In this document: positions 49,771 through 63,700 of the stretch, one piece after another
Layout: each line of letters starts with the position of its first letter
How positions within the stretch are numbered: position 1 is the first letter of the stretch
NCBI GenBank assembly: GCA_947623455.1
Contig: OX392536.1
Coordinates: 13,759,282 to 13,823,281, forward strand
Direction of reading: 5' to 3'
DNA: 64,000 nt
Source: Mimachlamys varia
Taxonomy: Eukaryota; Mollusca; Bivalvia; Pectinida; Pectinidae
Notes under the pieces: generated by a model
Told to the model about the DNA's origin: nothing
What the model saw: the letters and a program-made list of their open reading frames with translations, nothing else
Database searches by the model: none
Made by a program: the position numbers and the translations under genes

Positions 49771-50310
49771 ATATGAGTTTGACCTATAACCTGATGACTT
49801 GGAAGTTTGTACAGTTATTGTAAGATGTACATTGTAATGAGAAACATTAAGGGACCGACAACATCACCTTGACATACACCTTTGTTGCGCAGAAACAATA
49901 TGGGTCATCTTCTACAAATGACCAACCCACATTTGAAATATCATAACAATCATCAAGTAAAAGGGTGTATCGGATATTGATCGGGCAAGGCCCTCGGACG
50001 GGCGGGTCCCAACTTTATACCCCCCCCCCCCCCGAAACGCGTTTCGCTTGGGATAATTCTCATTATTTGAAATCCTTTCATGCACATCCCATTCTACAGT
50101 ATATATCTAATCTGCAATAAAACTTTCTTTATTAAACAGCTAATTCGGATTATCTGTGTAGAGCAAAACGCTCAACATGCGTCGGAGATAAATTACCTAC
50201 AATTACGTACATGGTGCCTCCGTAAATAGAAACATTTCTGATTGTTTTGTAGACATGTTTACAAACATTTGTAGATAGTGGTTAGTAGGAGCTAAGCACT
50301 ATAGAAGCTT
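49771..50310. other. Spacer between arrays with a C14 run
   Basis: Unique-looking sequence. It contains a weak reverse-transcriptase-like peptide on the - strand (49819-49900) and a run of 14 C at 50020-50033. Confidence 0.6.
49819..49900 (-). pseudogene. Possible LINE-type reverse transcriptase scrap
   Basis: The - strand reads LRNKGVCQGDVVGPLMFL before a stop near 49817. This resembles the GVxQGDxxSPLLF motif of non-LTR reverse transcriptases. No YxDD box or other domain is present, and a neighbouring - frame (GWSFVEDDPYCF) is also open, so this may be chance. Confidence 0.3.
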
Positions 50311-51845
50311 AGTGTAACTGTGTGGGAGGTAAGTACGTAGCTGGGAAATAACTGTGTGGGAGGTAAGTACGTGGCTGGGATGTAACTGTGAGGGAGGTAA
50401 GTACGTAGCTGGGAAATAACTGTGTGGGAGGTAAGTACGTGGCTGGGATGTAACTGTGTGGGAGGTAAGTACGTAGCTGGGGTGTAACTGTGTGGGAGGT
50501 AATACGTAGCTGGGGTGTAACTGTGTGGGAGGTAAGTACGTGGCTGGGATGTAACTGTGTGGGAGGTAAGTACGTAGCTGGGATGTAACTGTGTGGGAGG
50601 TAAGTACGTAGCTGGGATGTAACTGTATGGGAGGTAAGTACGTAGCTGGGGTGTAACTGTGTGGGAGGTAAGTACGTAGCTGGGATGTAACTGTGAGGGA
50701 GGTAAGTACGTGGCTGGGATGTTACTGTTTGGGAGGTAAGTACGTAGCTGGGATGTAACTGTGTGGGAGGTAAGTACGTAGCTGGGATGTAACTGTGTGG
50801 GAGGTAAGTACGTAGCTGGGATGTAACTGTGAGGGAGGTAAGTACGTGGCTGGGATGTTACTGTTTGGGAGGTAAGTACGTGGCTGGGATGTAACTGTGT
50901 GGGAGGTAAGTACGTAGCTGGGATGTAACTGTATGGGAGGTAAGTACGTGGCTGGGATGTAACTGTGTGGGAGGTAAGTACGTAGCTGGGATGTAACTGT
51001 GAGGGAGGTAAGTACGTGGCTGGGATGTTACTGTTTGGGAGGTAAGTACGTAGCTGGGATGTAACTGTGTCGGAGGTAAGTACGTGGCTGGGATGTAACT
51101 GTGTGGGAGGTAAGTACGTAGCTGGGATGTAACTGTGTCGAAGGTAAGTACGTGGCTGGGATGTAACTGTGAGGGAGGTAAGTACGTAGCTGGGATGTAA
51201 CTGTGTGGGAGGTAAGTACGTAGCTGGGATGTAACTGTGTGGGAGGTAAGTATGTAGCTTGGTTGTAACAGTGTGGGAAGTAAGTACGTGGCTGGGATGT
51301 AGCTGTGTGGGAGGTAAGTACGTAGCTGGGATGTAACTGTGAGGGAGGTAAGTACGTAGCTGGGATGTAACTGTGTGGGAGGTAAGTACGTAGCTGGGAT
51401 GTTACTGTGTGGGAGGTAAGTACTTAGCTGGGATGTAATTGTGTGGGAGGTAATACGTAGCTGGGGTGTAACTGTGTGGGAGGTAAGTACGTAGCTGGGA
51501 TGTAACTGTGTGGGGGGGGGTAAGTACGTAGCTGGGATGTTACTGTGTGGGAGGTAAGTACGTAGCTGGGATGTAATTGTGTGGGAGGTAAGTACGTAGC
51601 TGGGGTGTAACTGTGTGAGAGGTAAGTACGTAGCTGGGATGTAACTGTGTGGTAGGTAAGTACGTGGCTGGGATGTAACTGTGAGGGAGGTAAGTACGTA
51701 GCTGGGATGTAACTGTGAGGGAGGTAAGTACGTAGCTGGGATGTAACTGTGAGGGAGGTAAGTACGTAGCTGGGATGTAACTGTGTGGGAGGTAAGTACG
51801 TGGCTGGGATGTAACTGTGTGGTAGGTAAGTACGTAGCTGGGATG
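50311..51845. repeat. 34-bp satellite array
   Basis: About 45 copies of a 34-bp unit: GTAACTGTGTGGGAGGTAAG, then TACGTAGCTGGGAT. Frequent variants are gtgagg, gtggctgg and atgttac; some units have indels (gaggtaatacg; a tggggggggg run near 51511-51520). All three - strand frames are open (HSYIPATYLPPTQLHPSYVL-like 34-residue period over three units), giving a 337-codon frame at 50858-51871 that I regard as an artefact. Each unit carries GAG/GTAAGTA, close to the 5' splice-site consensus. Confidence 0.96.
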
Positions 51846-52140
51846 CTGGCGAGACCACACCAGCTCTTCACGCCTCACTGATCTCTCTGATCGGCCGTTA
51901 CCGTGTGTACGCCATCATGCCGACACTCTTTAGCTGTTTACAACAACATTGGTACTGTCCATGACGTTCTTTTTATCGAACTTGTTCATGAAAAAATTCT
52001 TTGTACAAAGCAAAATATGTATATTGCTATCCCTACCTATTCCTAGAAATTCCTGTTTTCTTCCTCCTCTTTTTTTTCTTCCTCCTCCTCTTTTTCTTCC
52101 AACATTTCCTAACTGTTCTCAACTATTTTTCTCTTCAAAG
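51846..52140. other. Spacer with a polypyrimidine tract
   Basis: Unique-looking sequence with a CT-rich stretch at about 52050-52100. No gene is recognised. Confidence 0.6.
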
Positions 52141-52379
52141 AAATACAATATGATAAAAGGTAGATGTTTACTAGTATATGGTAAATAAATACAATATGCT
52201 AAAAGGTAGATGTTTACTAGTATATGGTAAATAAATACAATATGATAAAAGGTAGATGTTTACTAGTATATGGTAAATAAATACAATATGATAAAAGGTA
52301 GATGTTTACTAGTATATGGTAAATAAATACAATATGATAAAAGGTAGATGTTTACTAGTATATGGTAAATAAATACAAA
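52141..52379. repeat. 46-bp tandem repeat, 5.2 copies
   Basis: AAATACAATATGATAAAAGG, then TAGATGTTTACTAGTATATG, then GTAAAT repeats at 52141, 52187, 52233, 52279 and 52325 with a partial sixth. Only one substitution (tgct for tgat) is visible, so the copies are recent. Confidence 0.97.
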
Positions 52380-53536
52380 GGAAAACGAAGTGAGCTGGAT
52401 GTATGTACGAGTTTAATGAAAGTATCTGTGTTTTCATATATTTGATGAAATGTATGTTGCCATATTGTTCCAAAATACAAAAAAAACAACCTATTGTTAT
52501 CTCGATTCAGCATTTCAGTGCACATTTACTCTACCTACCAGATACACAGTTACACTAAAGAATCAGAAACATTGTAAATGTTCTTGAAACATTGGACTGG
52601 TTCATACGATATGTTAATATCTCTTACTGGTATTTACTATCCCATAATTCTCTTCTTTCCTCCCCTTTCCCTCATCACAGCGTATGACTACTGATAAGAC
52701 TTCTGAGACAGAGATATAGGGACATTCATGGGGAAGTCAATGGGCTGTGAGATTTTGATATGTTTGTACTTTATTCCCCGTCAAGGGGGTAAGAGAATGT
52801 AGATAAACGATACATCAGCTTATCAAATGCTCTATAAACAAACTTTAAATGTTTTCTTCCTGCACTTCAGTTTCTGATATATCAAACACCTATACAACTT
52901 TTTATTTAAAATTTGTACATTTTCTTTATGTCTGTGCTACTTTCGTTAAATACAAATTTTAGATGCTTTCGTCTTGAAATTTGTTTCCTTATAAATCATA
53001 CTTTTATAAAACTTTTCATCGTTGAACTCAAATTTCTACATATTTCTAATGTCGCTGTTGCGATTTCCTAAGAATTCCGTTTCATTTGTTTCAATGAATG
53101 TGAATGCGTTACTTAAAATAAACACTACACATTTACCGCATTTGCACTACACAAAGAACAATTTTAGAATCGGATAAAAATAAGGAGCAACACTACATGA
53201 ATATTAAGTAACACAATCATCACAAAGACAAGCCCATACAAGATATCAGAACAACAAAAACAATATATAGGATCTAAAGAAAGCGGAAGGATATAAAAAC
53301 AGCCAAAAATAGTACAAAAAACAGTTATCAGTTATCAAACATCTCTTTCTACTGATTTAATTAATTCCCTCATGAGGAAATATTGCCAACAAAAACTGAT
53401 ACATGTATACGTAGTTAGTGGCGATCGTGGACATGGCGTTGTCGCCAACCGGCTACTATCCAAAATACGGATTTTATATCATTCTTCCTTTAAACCGACG
53501 AGTGAACCAAGGCAAACGTGAATATTGAGAAATGGT
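52380..53536. other. AT-rich spacer, no gene recognised
   Basis: No long frame, repeat or RNA gene is visible in this 1.15-kb stretch. Confidence 0.6.
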
Positions 53537-55291
53537 TCTGCACTGTCCCCTTATGTCAACAGCACTGTCCCCTTATGTCAACAGCACTGTCCCCTTATGT
53601 TAACAGCACTGTCCCCTTAGGTCAACTGCACTGTCCCCTTATGTCAACAGCACTGTCCCCTTATGTCCACAGCATTGTCCCCTTATGTCCACAGCATTGT
53701 CCCCTTATGTCCAATGCATTTCCCCTTATGTTAACAGCACTGTCCTCTTATGTCCATAGCACTGTCCCCTAATGTCAACAGCACTGTCCCCTTATGTCAA
53801 CAGCACTGTCCCCTTATGTCCACAGCACTGTCCCCTTATGTCCATAGTACTTTCCCCTTATGTCCACAGCATTGTCCCCTTATGTCCACAGCACTGTTCT
53901 CCTATGTCAACAGCACTGTACCCTTATGTCCACAGCACTGTCCCCTTATGTCAACAGCACTGTCCTCATATGTCCACAGCACTGTCCCATTATGTCAACA
54001 GCACTGTCCCCTTATGTCAACAGCACTGTCCCCTTATGTCAATAGCACTGTTCTCCTATGTCAACAGCACTGTAACCTTATGTCAACAGCACTGTCCCCT
54101 TATGTCCATAGCACTGTCCCCTTATGTCCACAGCATTGTCCCCTTATGTCCACAGCACTGTTCTCCTATGTCAACAGGACTGTCCCCTTATGTCCACAGC
54201 ACTGTCCCCTTATGTCAACAGCACTGTCCCCTTATGTCAACAGCACTGTCCCTTTATGTCAACAGCACTGTCCTCTTATGTCCATAGCACTGTCCCCTTA
54301 TGTCAACAGCACTGTCCTCTTATGTCAACAGCACTGTCCTCTTATGTCCATAGCACTGTCCCCTTATGTCAACAGCACTGTCCCCTTATGTCAACAGCAC
54401 TGTCCCCTTATGTCCAAAGCACAGTCCCCTTATGTCCACAGCATTGTCCCCTTATGTCCACAGCACTGTTCTCCTATGTCAACAGCACTGTCCCCTTATG
54501 TCAACAGCACTGTCCCCTTATGTCAACAGCACTGTCCTCTTATGTCCATAGCACTGTCCCCTTATGTCAACAGCACTGTCCCCTTATGTCAACAGCATTG
54601 TCCCCTTATGTCCACAGCACTGTTCTCCTATGTCAACAGCACTATACCCTTATGTCCACAGCACTGTCCCCTTATGTCCACAGCACTGTTCTCCTATGTC
54701 AACAGCACTGTACCCTTATGTCAACAGCACTGTCCCCTTATGTCAACAGCACTGTCCTCTTATGTCCACAGCACTGTTCCATTATGTCAACAGCGCTGTC
54801 CCATTATGTCCATAGCACTGTCCCCTTATGTCAACAGCACTGTCCCCTTATGTCAACAGCACTGTACCCTTATGTCCACAGCACTGTCCCCTTATGTCAA
54901 CAGCACTGTCCTCTTCTGTCCATAGCACTGTCCCCTTATGTCAACAGCACTGTCCCCTTATGTCAACAGCACTGTCCCCTTATGTCCACAGCACTGTCCT
55001 CTTATGTCAACAGCACTGTCCCCTTATGTCCATAGCACTGTCCTCTTATGTCCATAGCACTTTCCCCTTATGTCCACAGCATTGTCCTCTCATGTCCACA
55101 GCACTGTCCCCTTATGTCCATAGCACTGTCCCCTTATGTCTACAGCATTGTCCCCTTATGTCCACAGCACTGTCCTCCTATGTCAACAGCACTGTCCCCT
55201 AATGTCCATAGCAATGTCCCCTTATGTCCACAGCACTGTCCTCTTATGTCCATAGCACTGTCCCCTTATGTTAACAACATTGTCCCCTTAT

Positions 55292-57865
55292 GTCCGTAGC
55301 AATGTCCTCTTATGTCAACAGCACTGTCCCCTTATGTCCACAACACTGTCCCCTTATGTCAACAGCACTGTCCCCTTATGTCCACAGTACTGTCCCCTTA
55401 TGTCAACAGCACTGTCCCCTTATGTCAACAGCACTGTCCCCTTATGTCCATAGCACTGTCCCCTTATGTCCACAGCATTGTCCCCTTATGTCCACAGCAC
55501 TGTTCTCCTATGTCAACAGGACTGTCCCCTTATGTCCACAGCACTGTCCCCTTATGTCAACAGCACTGTCCCCTTATGTCAACAGCACTGTCCCTTTATG
55601 TCAACAGCACTGTCCTCTTATGTCCATAGCACTGTCCCCTTATGTCAACAGCACTGTCCTCTTATGTCAACAGCACTGTCCTCTTATGTCCATAGCACTG
55701 TCCCCTTATGTCAACAGCACTGTCCCCTTATGTCAACAGCACTGTCCCCTTATGTCCAAAGCACAGTCCCCTTATGTCCACAGCATTGTCCCCTTATGTC
55801 CACAGCACTGTTCTCCTATGTCAACAGCACTGTCCCCTTATGTCAACAGCACTGTCCCCTTATGTCAACAGCACTGTCCTCTTATGTCCATAGCACTGTC
55901 CCCTTATGTCAACAGCACTGTCCCCTTATGTCAACAGCATTGTCCCCTTATGTCCACAGCACTGTTCTCCTATGTCAACAGCACTGTACCCTTATGTCCA
56001 CAGCACTGTCCCCTTATGTCCACAGCACTGTTCTCCTATGTCAACAGCACTGTACCCTTATGTCAACAGCACTGTCCCCTTATGTCAACAGCACTGTCCT
56101 CTTATGTCCACAGCACTGTTCCATTATGTCAACAGCGCTGTCCCATTATGTCCATAGAACTGTCCCCTTATGTCAACAGCACTGTCCCCTTATGTCAACA
56201 GCACTGTACCCTTATGTCCACAGCACTGTCCCCTTATGTCAACAGCACTGTCCTCTTCTGTCCATAGCACTGTCCCCTTATGTCAACAGCACTGTCCCCT
56301 TATGTCAACAGCACTGTCCCCTTATGTCCACAGCACTGTCCTCTTATGTCAACAGCACTGTCTCCTTATGTCCATAGCACTGTCCTCTTATGTCCATAGC
56401 ACTTTCCCCTTATGTCCACAGCATTGTCCTCTCATGTCCACAGCACTGTCCCCTTATGTCCATAGCACTGTCCCCTTATGTCTACAGCATTGTCCCCTTA
56501 TGTCCACAGCACTGTCCTCCTATGTCAACAGCACTGTCCCCTAATGTCCATAGCAATGTCCCCTTATGTCCACAGCACTGTCCTCTTATGTCCATAGCAC
56601 TGTCCCCTTATGTTAACAACATTGTCCCCTTATGTCCGTAGCAATGTCCTCTTATGTCAACAGCACTGTCCCCTTATGTCAATAGCACTGTTCTCCTATG
56701 TCAACAGCACTGTAACCTTATGTCAACAGCACTGTCCCCTTATGTCCATAGCACTGTCCCCTTATGTCCACAGCATTGTCCCCTTATGTCCACAGCACTG
56801 TTCTCCTATGTCAACAGGACTGTCCCCTTATGTCCACAGCACTGTCCCCTTATGTCAACAGCACTGTCCCCTTATGTCAACAGCACTGTCCCTTTATGTC
56901 AACAGCACTGTCCTCTTATGTCCATAGCACTGTCCCCTTATGTCAACAGCACTGTCCCCTTATGTCAACAGCACTGTCCCCTTATGTCCAAAGCACAGTC
57001 CCCTTATGTCCACAGCATTGTCCCCTTATGTCCACAGCACTGTTCTCCTATGTCAACAGCACTGTCCCCTTATGTCAACAGCACTGTCCCCTTATGTCAA
57101 CAGCACTGTCCTCTTATGTCCATAGCACTGTCCCCTTATGTCAACAGCACTGTCCCCTTATGTCAACAGCATTGTCCCCTTATGTCCACAGCACTGTTCT
57201 CCTATGTCAACAGCACTGTACCCTTATGTCCACAGCACTGTCCCCTTATGTCCACAGCACTGTTCTCCTATGTCAACAGCACTGTACCCTTATGTCAACA
57301 GCACTGTCCCCTTATGTCAACAGCACTGTCCTCTTATGTCCACAGCACTGTTCCATTATGTCAACAGCGCTGTCCCATTATGTCCATAGCACTGTCCCCT
57401 TATGTCAACAGCACTGTCCCCTTATGTCAACAGCACTGTACCCTTATGTCCACAGCACTGTCCCCTTATGTCAACAGCACTGTCCTCTTCTGTCCATAGC
57501 ACTGTCCCCTTATGTCAACAGCACTGTCCCCTTATGTCAACAGCACTGTCCCCTTATGTCCACAGCACTGTCCTCTTATGTCAACAGCACTGTCCCCTTA
57601 TGTCCATAGCACTGTCCTCTTATGTCCATAGCACTTTCCCCTTATGTCCACAGCATTGTCCTCTCATGTCCACAGCACTGTCCCCTTATGTCCATAGCAC
57701 TGTCCCCTTATGTCTACAGCATTGTCCCCTTATGTCCACAGCACTGTCCTCCTATGTCAACAGCACTGTCCCCTAATGTCAATAGCAATGTCCCCTTATG
57801 TCCACAGCACTGTCCTCTTATGTCCATAGCACTGTCCCCTTATGTTAACAACATTGTCCCCTTAT
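55292..57865. repeat. 2,574-bp higher-order repeat (61 + 56 units), copy 1
   Basis: A 1342-bp block followed by a 1232-bp block, repeated with near identity at 57866-60439 (open frames of 325 and 105 codons recur at exactly +2574). The marker tgtaacctta also recurs at 56711 and 59285. Confidence 0.85.
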
Positions 57866-60725
57866 GTCCGTAGCAATGTCCTCTTATGTCAACAGCACTG
57901 TCCCCTTATGTCCACAACACTGTCCCCTTATGTCAACAGCACTGTCCCCTTATGTCCACAGTACTGTCCCCTTATGTCAACAGCACTGTCCCCTTATGTC
58001 AACAGCACTGTCCCCTTATGTCCATAGCACTGTCCCCTTATGTCCACAGCATTGTCCCCTTATGTCCACAGCACTGTTCTCCTATGTCAACAGGACTGTC
58101 CCCTTATGTCCACAGCACTGTCCCCTTATGTCAACAGCACTGTCCCCTTATGTCAACAGCACTGTCCCTTTATGTCAACAGCACTGTCCTCTTATGTCCA
58201 TAGCACTGTCCCCTTATGTCAACAGCACTGTCCTCTTATGTCAACAGCACTGTCCTCTTATGTCCATAGCACTGTCCCCTTATGTCAACAGCACTGTCCC
58301 CTTATGTCAACAGCACTGTCCCCTTATGTCCAAAGCACAGTCCCCTTATGTCCACAGCATTGTCCCCTTATGTCCACAGCACTGTTCTCCTATGTCAACA
58401 GCACTGTCCCCTTATGTCAACAGCACTGTCCCCTTATGTCAACAGCACTGTCCTCTTATGTCCATAGCACTGTCCCCTTATGTCAACAGCACTGTCCCCT
58501 TATGTCAACAGCATTGTCCCCTTATGTCCACAGCACTGTTCTCCTATGTCAACAGCACTGTACCCTTATGTCCACAGCACTGTCCCCTTATGTCCACAGC
58601 ACTGTTCTCCTATGTCAACAGCACTGTACCCTTATGTCAACAGCACTGTCCCCTTATGTCAACAGCACTGTCCTCTTATGTCCACAGCACTGTTCCATTA
58701 TGTCAACAGCGCTGTCCCATTATGTCCATAGCACTGTCCCCTTATGTCAACAGCACTGTCCCCTTATGTCAACAGCACTGTACCCTTATGTCCACAGCAC
58801 TGTCCCCTTATGTCAACAGCACTGTCCTCTTCTGTCCATAGCACTGTCCCCTTATGTCAACAGCACTGTCCCCTTATGTCAACAGCACTGTCCCCTTATG
58901 TCCACAGCACTGTCCTCTTATGTCAACAGCACTGTCTCCTTATATCCATAGCACTGTCCTCTTATGTCCATAGCACTTTCCCCTTATGTCCACAGCATTG
59001 TCCTCTCATGTCCACAGCACTGTCCCCTTATGTCCATAGCACTGTCCCCTTATGTCTACAGCATTGTCCCCTTATGTCCACAGCACTGTCCTCCTATGTC
59101 AACAGCACTGTCCCCTAATGTCCATAGCAATGTCCCCTTATGTCCACAGCACTGTCCTCTTATGTCCATAGCACTGTCCCCTTATGTTAACAACATTGTC
59201 CCCTTATGTCCGTAGCAATGTCCTCTTATGTCAACAGCACTGTCCCCTTATGTCAATAGCACTGTTCTCCTATGTCAACAGCACTGTAACCTTATGTCAA
59301 CAGCACTGTCCCCTTATGTCCATAGCACTGTCCCCTTATGTCCACAGCATTGTCCCCTTATGTCCACAGCACTGTTCTCCTATGTCAACAGGACTGTCCC
59401 CTTATGTCCACAGCACTGTCCCCTTATGTCAACAGCACTGTCCCCTTATGTCAACAGCACTGTCCCTTTATGTCAACAGCACTGTCCTCTTATGTCCATA
59501 GCACTGTCCCCTTATGTCAACAGCACTGTCCCCTTATGTCAACAGCACTGTCCCCTTATGTCCAAAGCACAGTCCCCTTATGTCCACAGCATTGTCCCCT
59601 TATGTCCACAGCACTGTTCTCCTATGTCAACAGCACTGTCCCCTTATGTCAACAGCACTGTCCCCTTATGTCAACAGCACTGTCCTCTTATGTCCATAGC
59701 ACTGTCCCCTTATGTCAACAGCACTGTCCTCTTATGTCAACAGCACTGTCCTCTTATGTCCATAGCACTGTCCCCTTATGTCAACAGCACTGTCCCCTTA
59801 TGTCAACAGCACTGTCCCCTTATGTCCAAAGCACAGTCCCCTTATGTCCACAGCATTGTCCCCTTATGTCCACAGCACTGTTCTCCTATGTCAACAGCAC
59901 TGTCCCCTTATGTCAACAGCACTGTCCCCTTATGTCAACAGCACTGTCCTCTTATGTCCATAGCACTGTCCCCTTATGTCAACAGCACTGTCCCCTTATG
60001 TCAACAGCATTGTCCCCTTATGTCCACAGCACTGTTCTCCTTTGTCAACAGCACTGTACCCTTATGTCCACAGCACTGTCCCCTTATGTCCACAGCACTG
60101 TTCTCCTATGTCAACAGCACTGTACCCTTATGTCAACAGCACTGTCCCCTTATGTCAACAGCACTGTCCTCTTATGTCCACAGCACTGTTCCATTATGTC
60201 AACAGCGCTGTCCCATTATGTCCATAGCACTGTCCCCTTATGTCAACAGCACTGTCCCCTTATGTCAACAGCACTGTACCCTTATGTCCACAGCACTGTC
60301 CCCTTATGTCAACAGCACTGTCCTCTTCTGTCCATAGCACTGTCCCCTTATGTCAACAGCACTGTCCCCTTATGTCAACAGCACTGTCCCCTTATGTCCA
60401 CAGCACTGTCCTCTTATGTCAACAGCACTGTCTCCTTATGTCCATAGCACTGTCCTCTTATGTCCATAGCACTTTCCCCTTATGTCCACAGCATTGTCCT
60501 CTCATGTCCACAGCACTGTCCCCTTATGTCCATAGCACTGTCCCCTTATGTCTACAGCATTGTCCCCTTATGTCCATAGCACTGTCCTCTTATGTCCATA
60601 GCACTTTCCCCTTATGTCCACAGCATTGTCCCCTAATGTCCATAGCAATGTCCCCTTATGTCCACAGCACTGTCCTCTTATGTCCATAGCACTGTCCCCT
60701 TATGTTAACAACATTGTCCCCTTAT
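57866..60725. repeat. Higher-order repeat copy 2, with an internal duplication
   Basis: The first block is 1342 bp, as in copy 1. The second is 1518 bp instead of 1232, because a 264-bp (12-unit) segment is duplicated in tandem (frames at 59514 and 59778 are identical), plus one more unit gain near 60600. Confidence 0.8.
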
Positions 60726-63700
60726 GTCCGTAGCAATGTCCTCTTATGTCAACAGCACTGTCCCCTTATGTCCACAACACTGTCCCCTTATGTCAACAGC
60801 ACTGTCCCCTTATGTCCACAGTACTGTCCCCTTATGTCAACAGCACTGTCCCCTTATGTCAACAGCACTGTCCCCTTATGTCCATAGCACTGTCCCCTTA
60901 TGTCCACAGCATTGTCCCCTTATGTCCAAAGCACTGTCCTCCTATGTCAACAGCACTGTCCCCTTATGTCCATAGCAATGTCACCTTATGTCCACAGCAC
61001 TGTCCCCTTATGTCCACAGCACTGTCCCCTTATGTTAACAATATTGTCCCCTTATATCCATAGCAATGTCCTCTTATGTCAACAGCACTGTCCCCTAATG
61101 TCCACAGCATTGTCCAATTATGTCCACAGAACCGTCCCCTTATGTCGACAGCACTGTCCCCTTATGTCCATAGCACTATCCCATTATGTCAACAGCACTG
61201 TCCCCTTATGTCAACAGCACTGTCCCCTTATGTCCACAGCACTGTTACATTATGTCAACAGCACTGTCCCCTTATGTCCATAGCACTGTCCCCTTATGTC
61301 CACAGTATTGTCCTCTTATGTCCACAGCACTGTCCCATTATGTCAACAGCACTGTCTCCTTATGTCCACAGCACTGTCCCCTTATGTCAACAGCATTGTC
61401 CCTTATGTCAAAAGCACTGTCCCCTTATGTCAACAGCACTGTCCCCTTATGTCCACAGCACTGTCCCCTTATGTCAACAGCTCTGTCCTCTTATATCAAG
61501 AGCACTGTCCCCTTATGTCCATAGCACTGTCTTTTTATGTCCATAGCACTGTCCCCTTATATCAACAGCACTGTCCTCTTATGTCAACAGCACTGTCCCC
61601 TTATGTCAACAGCACTGTCCTCTTATGTCCATAGCACGGTCCCCTTATGTCAACAGCACTGTCCCCTTATGTCAACAGCACTTTCCCCTTATGTCCATAG
61701 CACTGTCCCCTTATGTCCACAGCATTGTCCCCTTATGTCCACAGCACTGTTCTCCTATGTCAACAGCACTGTACCCTTATGTCCACAGCACTGTCCCCTT
61801 ATGTCAACAGCACTGTCCTCTTCTGTCCATAGCACTGTTCTCTTATGTCAACAGCACTGTCCCCTTATGTCAACAGCACTGTCCCCTTATGTCCACAGCA
61901 CTGTCCTTTTATGTCAACAGCACTGTCCTCTTATGTCCATAGCACTGTCCTCTTATGTCCATAGCACTGTCCCCTTATGTCAACAGCACTGTCCTCTTAT
62001 GTCAACAGCACTGTCCCCTTATGTCAACAGCACTGTCCTCTTATGTCCATAGCACTGTCTCCTTATGTCAACAGCACTGTCCCCTTATGTCAACAGCACT
62101 GTCCCCTTATGTCCATAGCACTGTCCCCTTATGTCCACAGCATTGTCCCCTTATGTCCACAGCACTGTTCTCCTATATCAACAGCACTGTACCCTTATGT
62201 CCACAGCACTGTCTCCTTATGTCAACAGCACTGTCCTCTTATGTCCACAGCACTGTCCCATTATGTCAACAGCACTGTCACCTTATGTCAACAGCACTGT
62301 CCCCTTATGTCCATAGCACTGTCCCCTTATGTCCACAGCATTGTCCCATTATGTCCATAGCACTGTTCTCCTCTGTCAACAGCACTGTCCTCTTATGTCC
62401 ACAGCACTGTCCCATTATGTCAACAGCACTGTCCCCTTATGTCAACAGCACTGTCCCCTTATGTCCACAGCACTGTCCCCTTATGTCCCAGCATTGTCCC
62501 CTTATGTCCATAGCACTGTCCCCTTATGTCCACAGCATTGTCCCCTTATGTCCACAGCACTGTCCCCTTATGTCAACAGCACTGTCCCCTTATGTCAACA
62601 GCACTGTCCCCTTATGTCCATAGCACTGTCCCCTTATGTCAACAGCATTGTCCCCTTATGTCCACAGCACTGTCCTCGTATGTCAACAGCACTGTACCCT
62701 TATGTCCACTGCACTGTCCCCTTATGTCAACAGCACTGTGCTCTTATGTCCACAGCACTGTCCCATTATGTCAACAGCACTGTCTCCTTATGTCCACAGC
62801 ACTGTCCCCTTATGTCAACAGCATTGTCCCTTATGTCAAAAGCACTGTCCCCTTATGTCAACAGCACTGTCCCCTTATGTCAACAGCTCTGTCCTCTTAT
62901 ATCAAGAGCACTGTCCCCTTATGTCCATAGCACTGTCTTTTTATGTCCATAGCACTGTCCCCTTATATCAACAGCACTGTCCTTTTATGTCAACAGCACT
63001 GTCCCCTTATGTCAACAGCACTGTCCTCTTATGTCCATAGCACTGTCCCCTTATGTCAACAGCACTGTCCCCTTATGTCAACAGCACTGTCCCCTTATGT
63101 CCATAGCACTGTCCCCTTATGTCCACAGCATTGTCCCCTTATGTCCACAGCACTGTTCTCCTATGTCAACAGCACTGTACCCTTATGTCCACAGCACTGT
63201 CCCCTTATGTCAACAGCACTGTCCTCTTCTGTCCATAGCACTGTTCTCTTATGTCAACAGCACTGTCCCCTTATGTCAACAGCACTGTCCCCTTATGTCC
63301 ACAGCACTGTCCTTTTATGTCAACAGCACTGTCCTCTTATGTCCATAGCACTGTCCTCTTATGTCAACAGCACTGTCCCCTTATGTCAACAGCACTGTCC
63401 TCTTATGTCAACAGCACTGTCCCCTTATGTCAACAGCACTGTCCCCTTATGTCCATAGCACTGTCCCCTTATGTCCACAGCATTGTCCCCAGCACTGTTC
63501 TCCTATATCAACAGCACTGTCCCCTTATGTCCATAGCACTGTCCCCTTATGTCCACAGTACTGTCCTCTTATGTCAACAGCACTGTCCCCTTATGTCAAC
63601 AGCACTGTCCCCTTATGTCAACAGCACTGTCCCATTATGTCAACAGCACTGTCCTCTTATGTCAACAGCACTGTCCCCTTATGTCCATAGCACTGTCCTC

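Noticed and set aside
50858..51871. 337-codon - strand Ser/Pro/Tyr/Leu-rich frame
   Set aside because: The 34-bp array is open in all three - frames, so a long frame is expected. It is unlike any family I know.
53750..60447. Many + strand Cys/His/Leu-rich frames of up to 391 codons
   Set aside because: The 22-bp unit is open in all three + frames. The apparent Cys/His pattern is periodic, not zinc-finger spacing.
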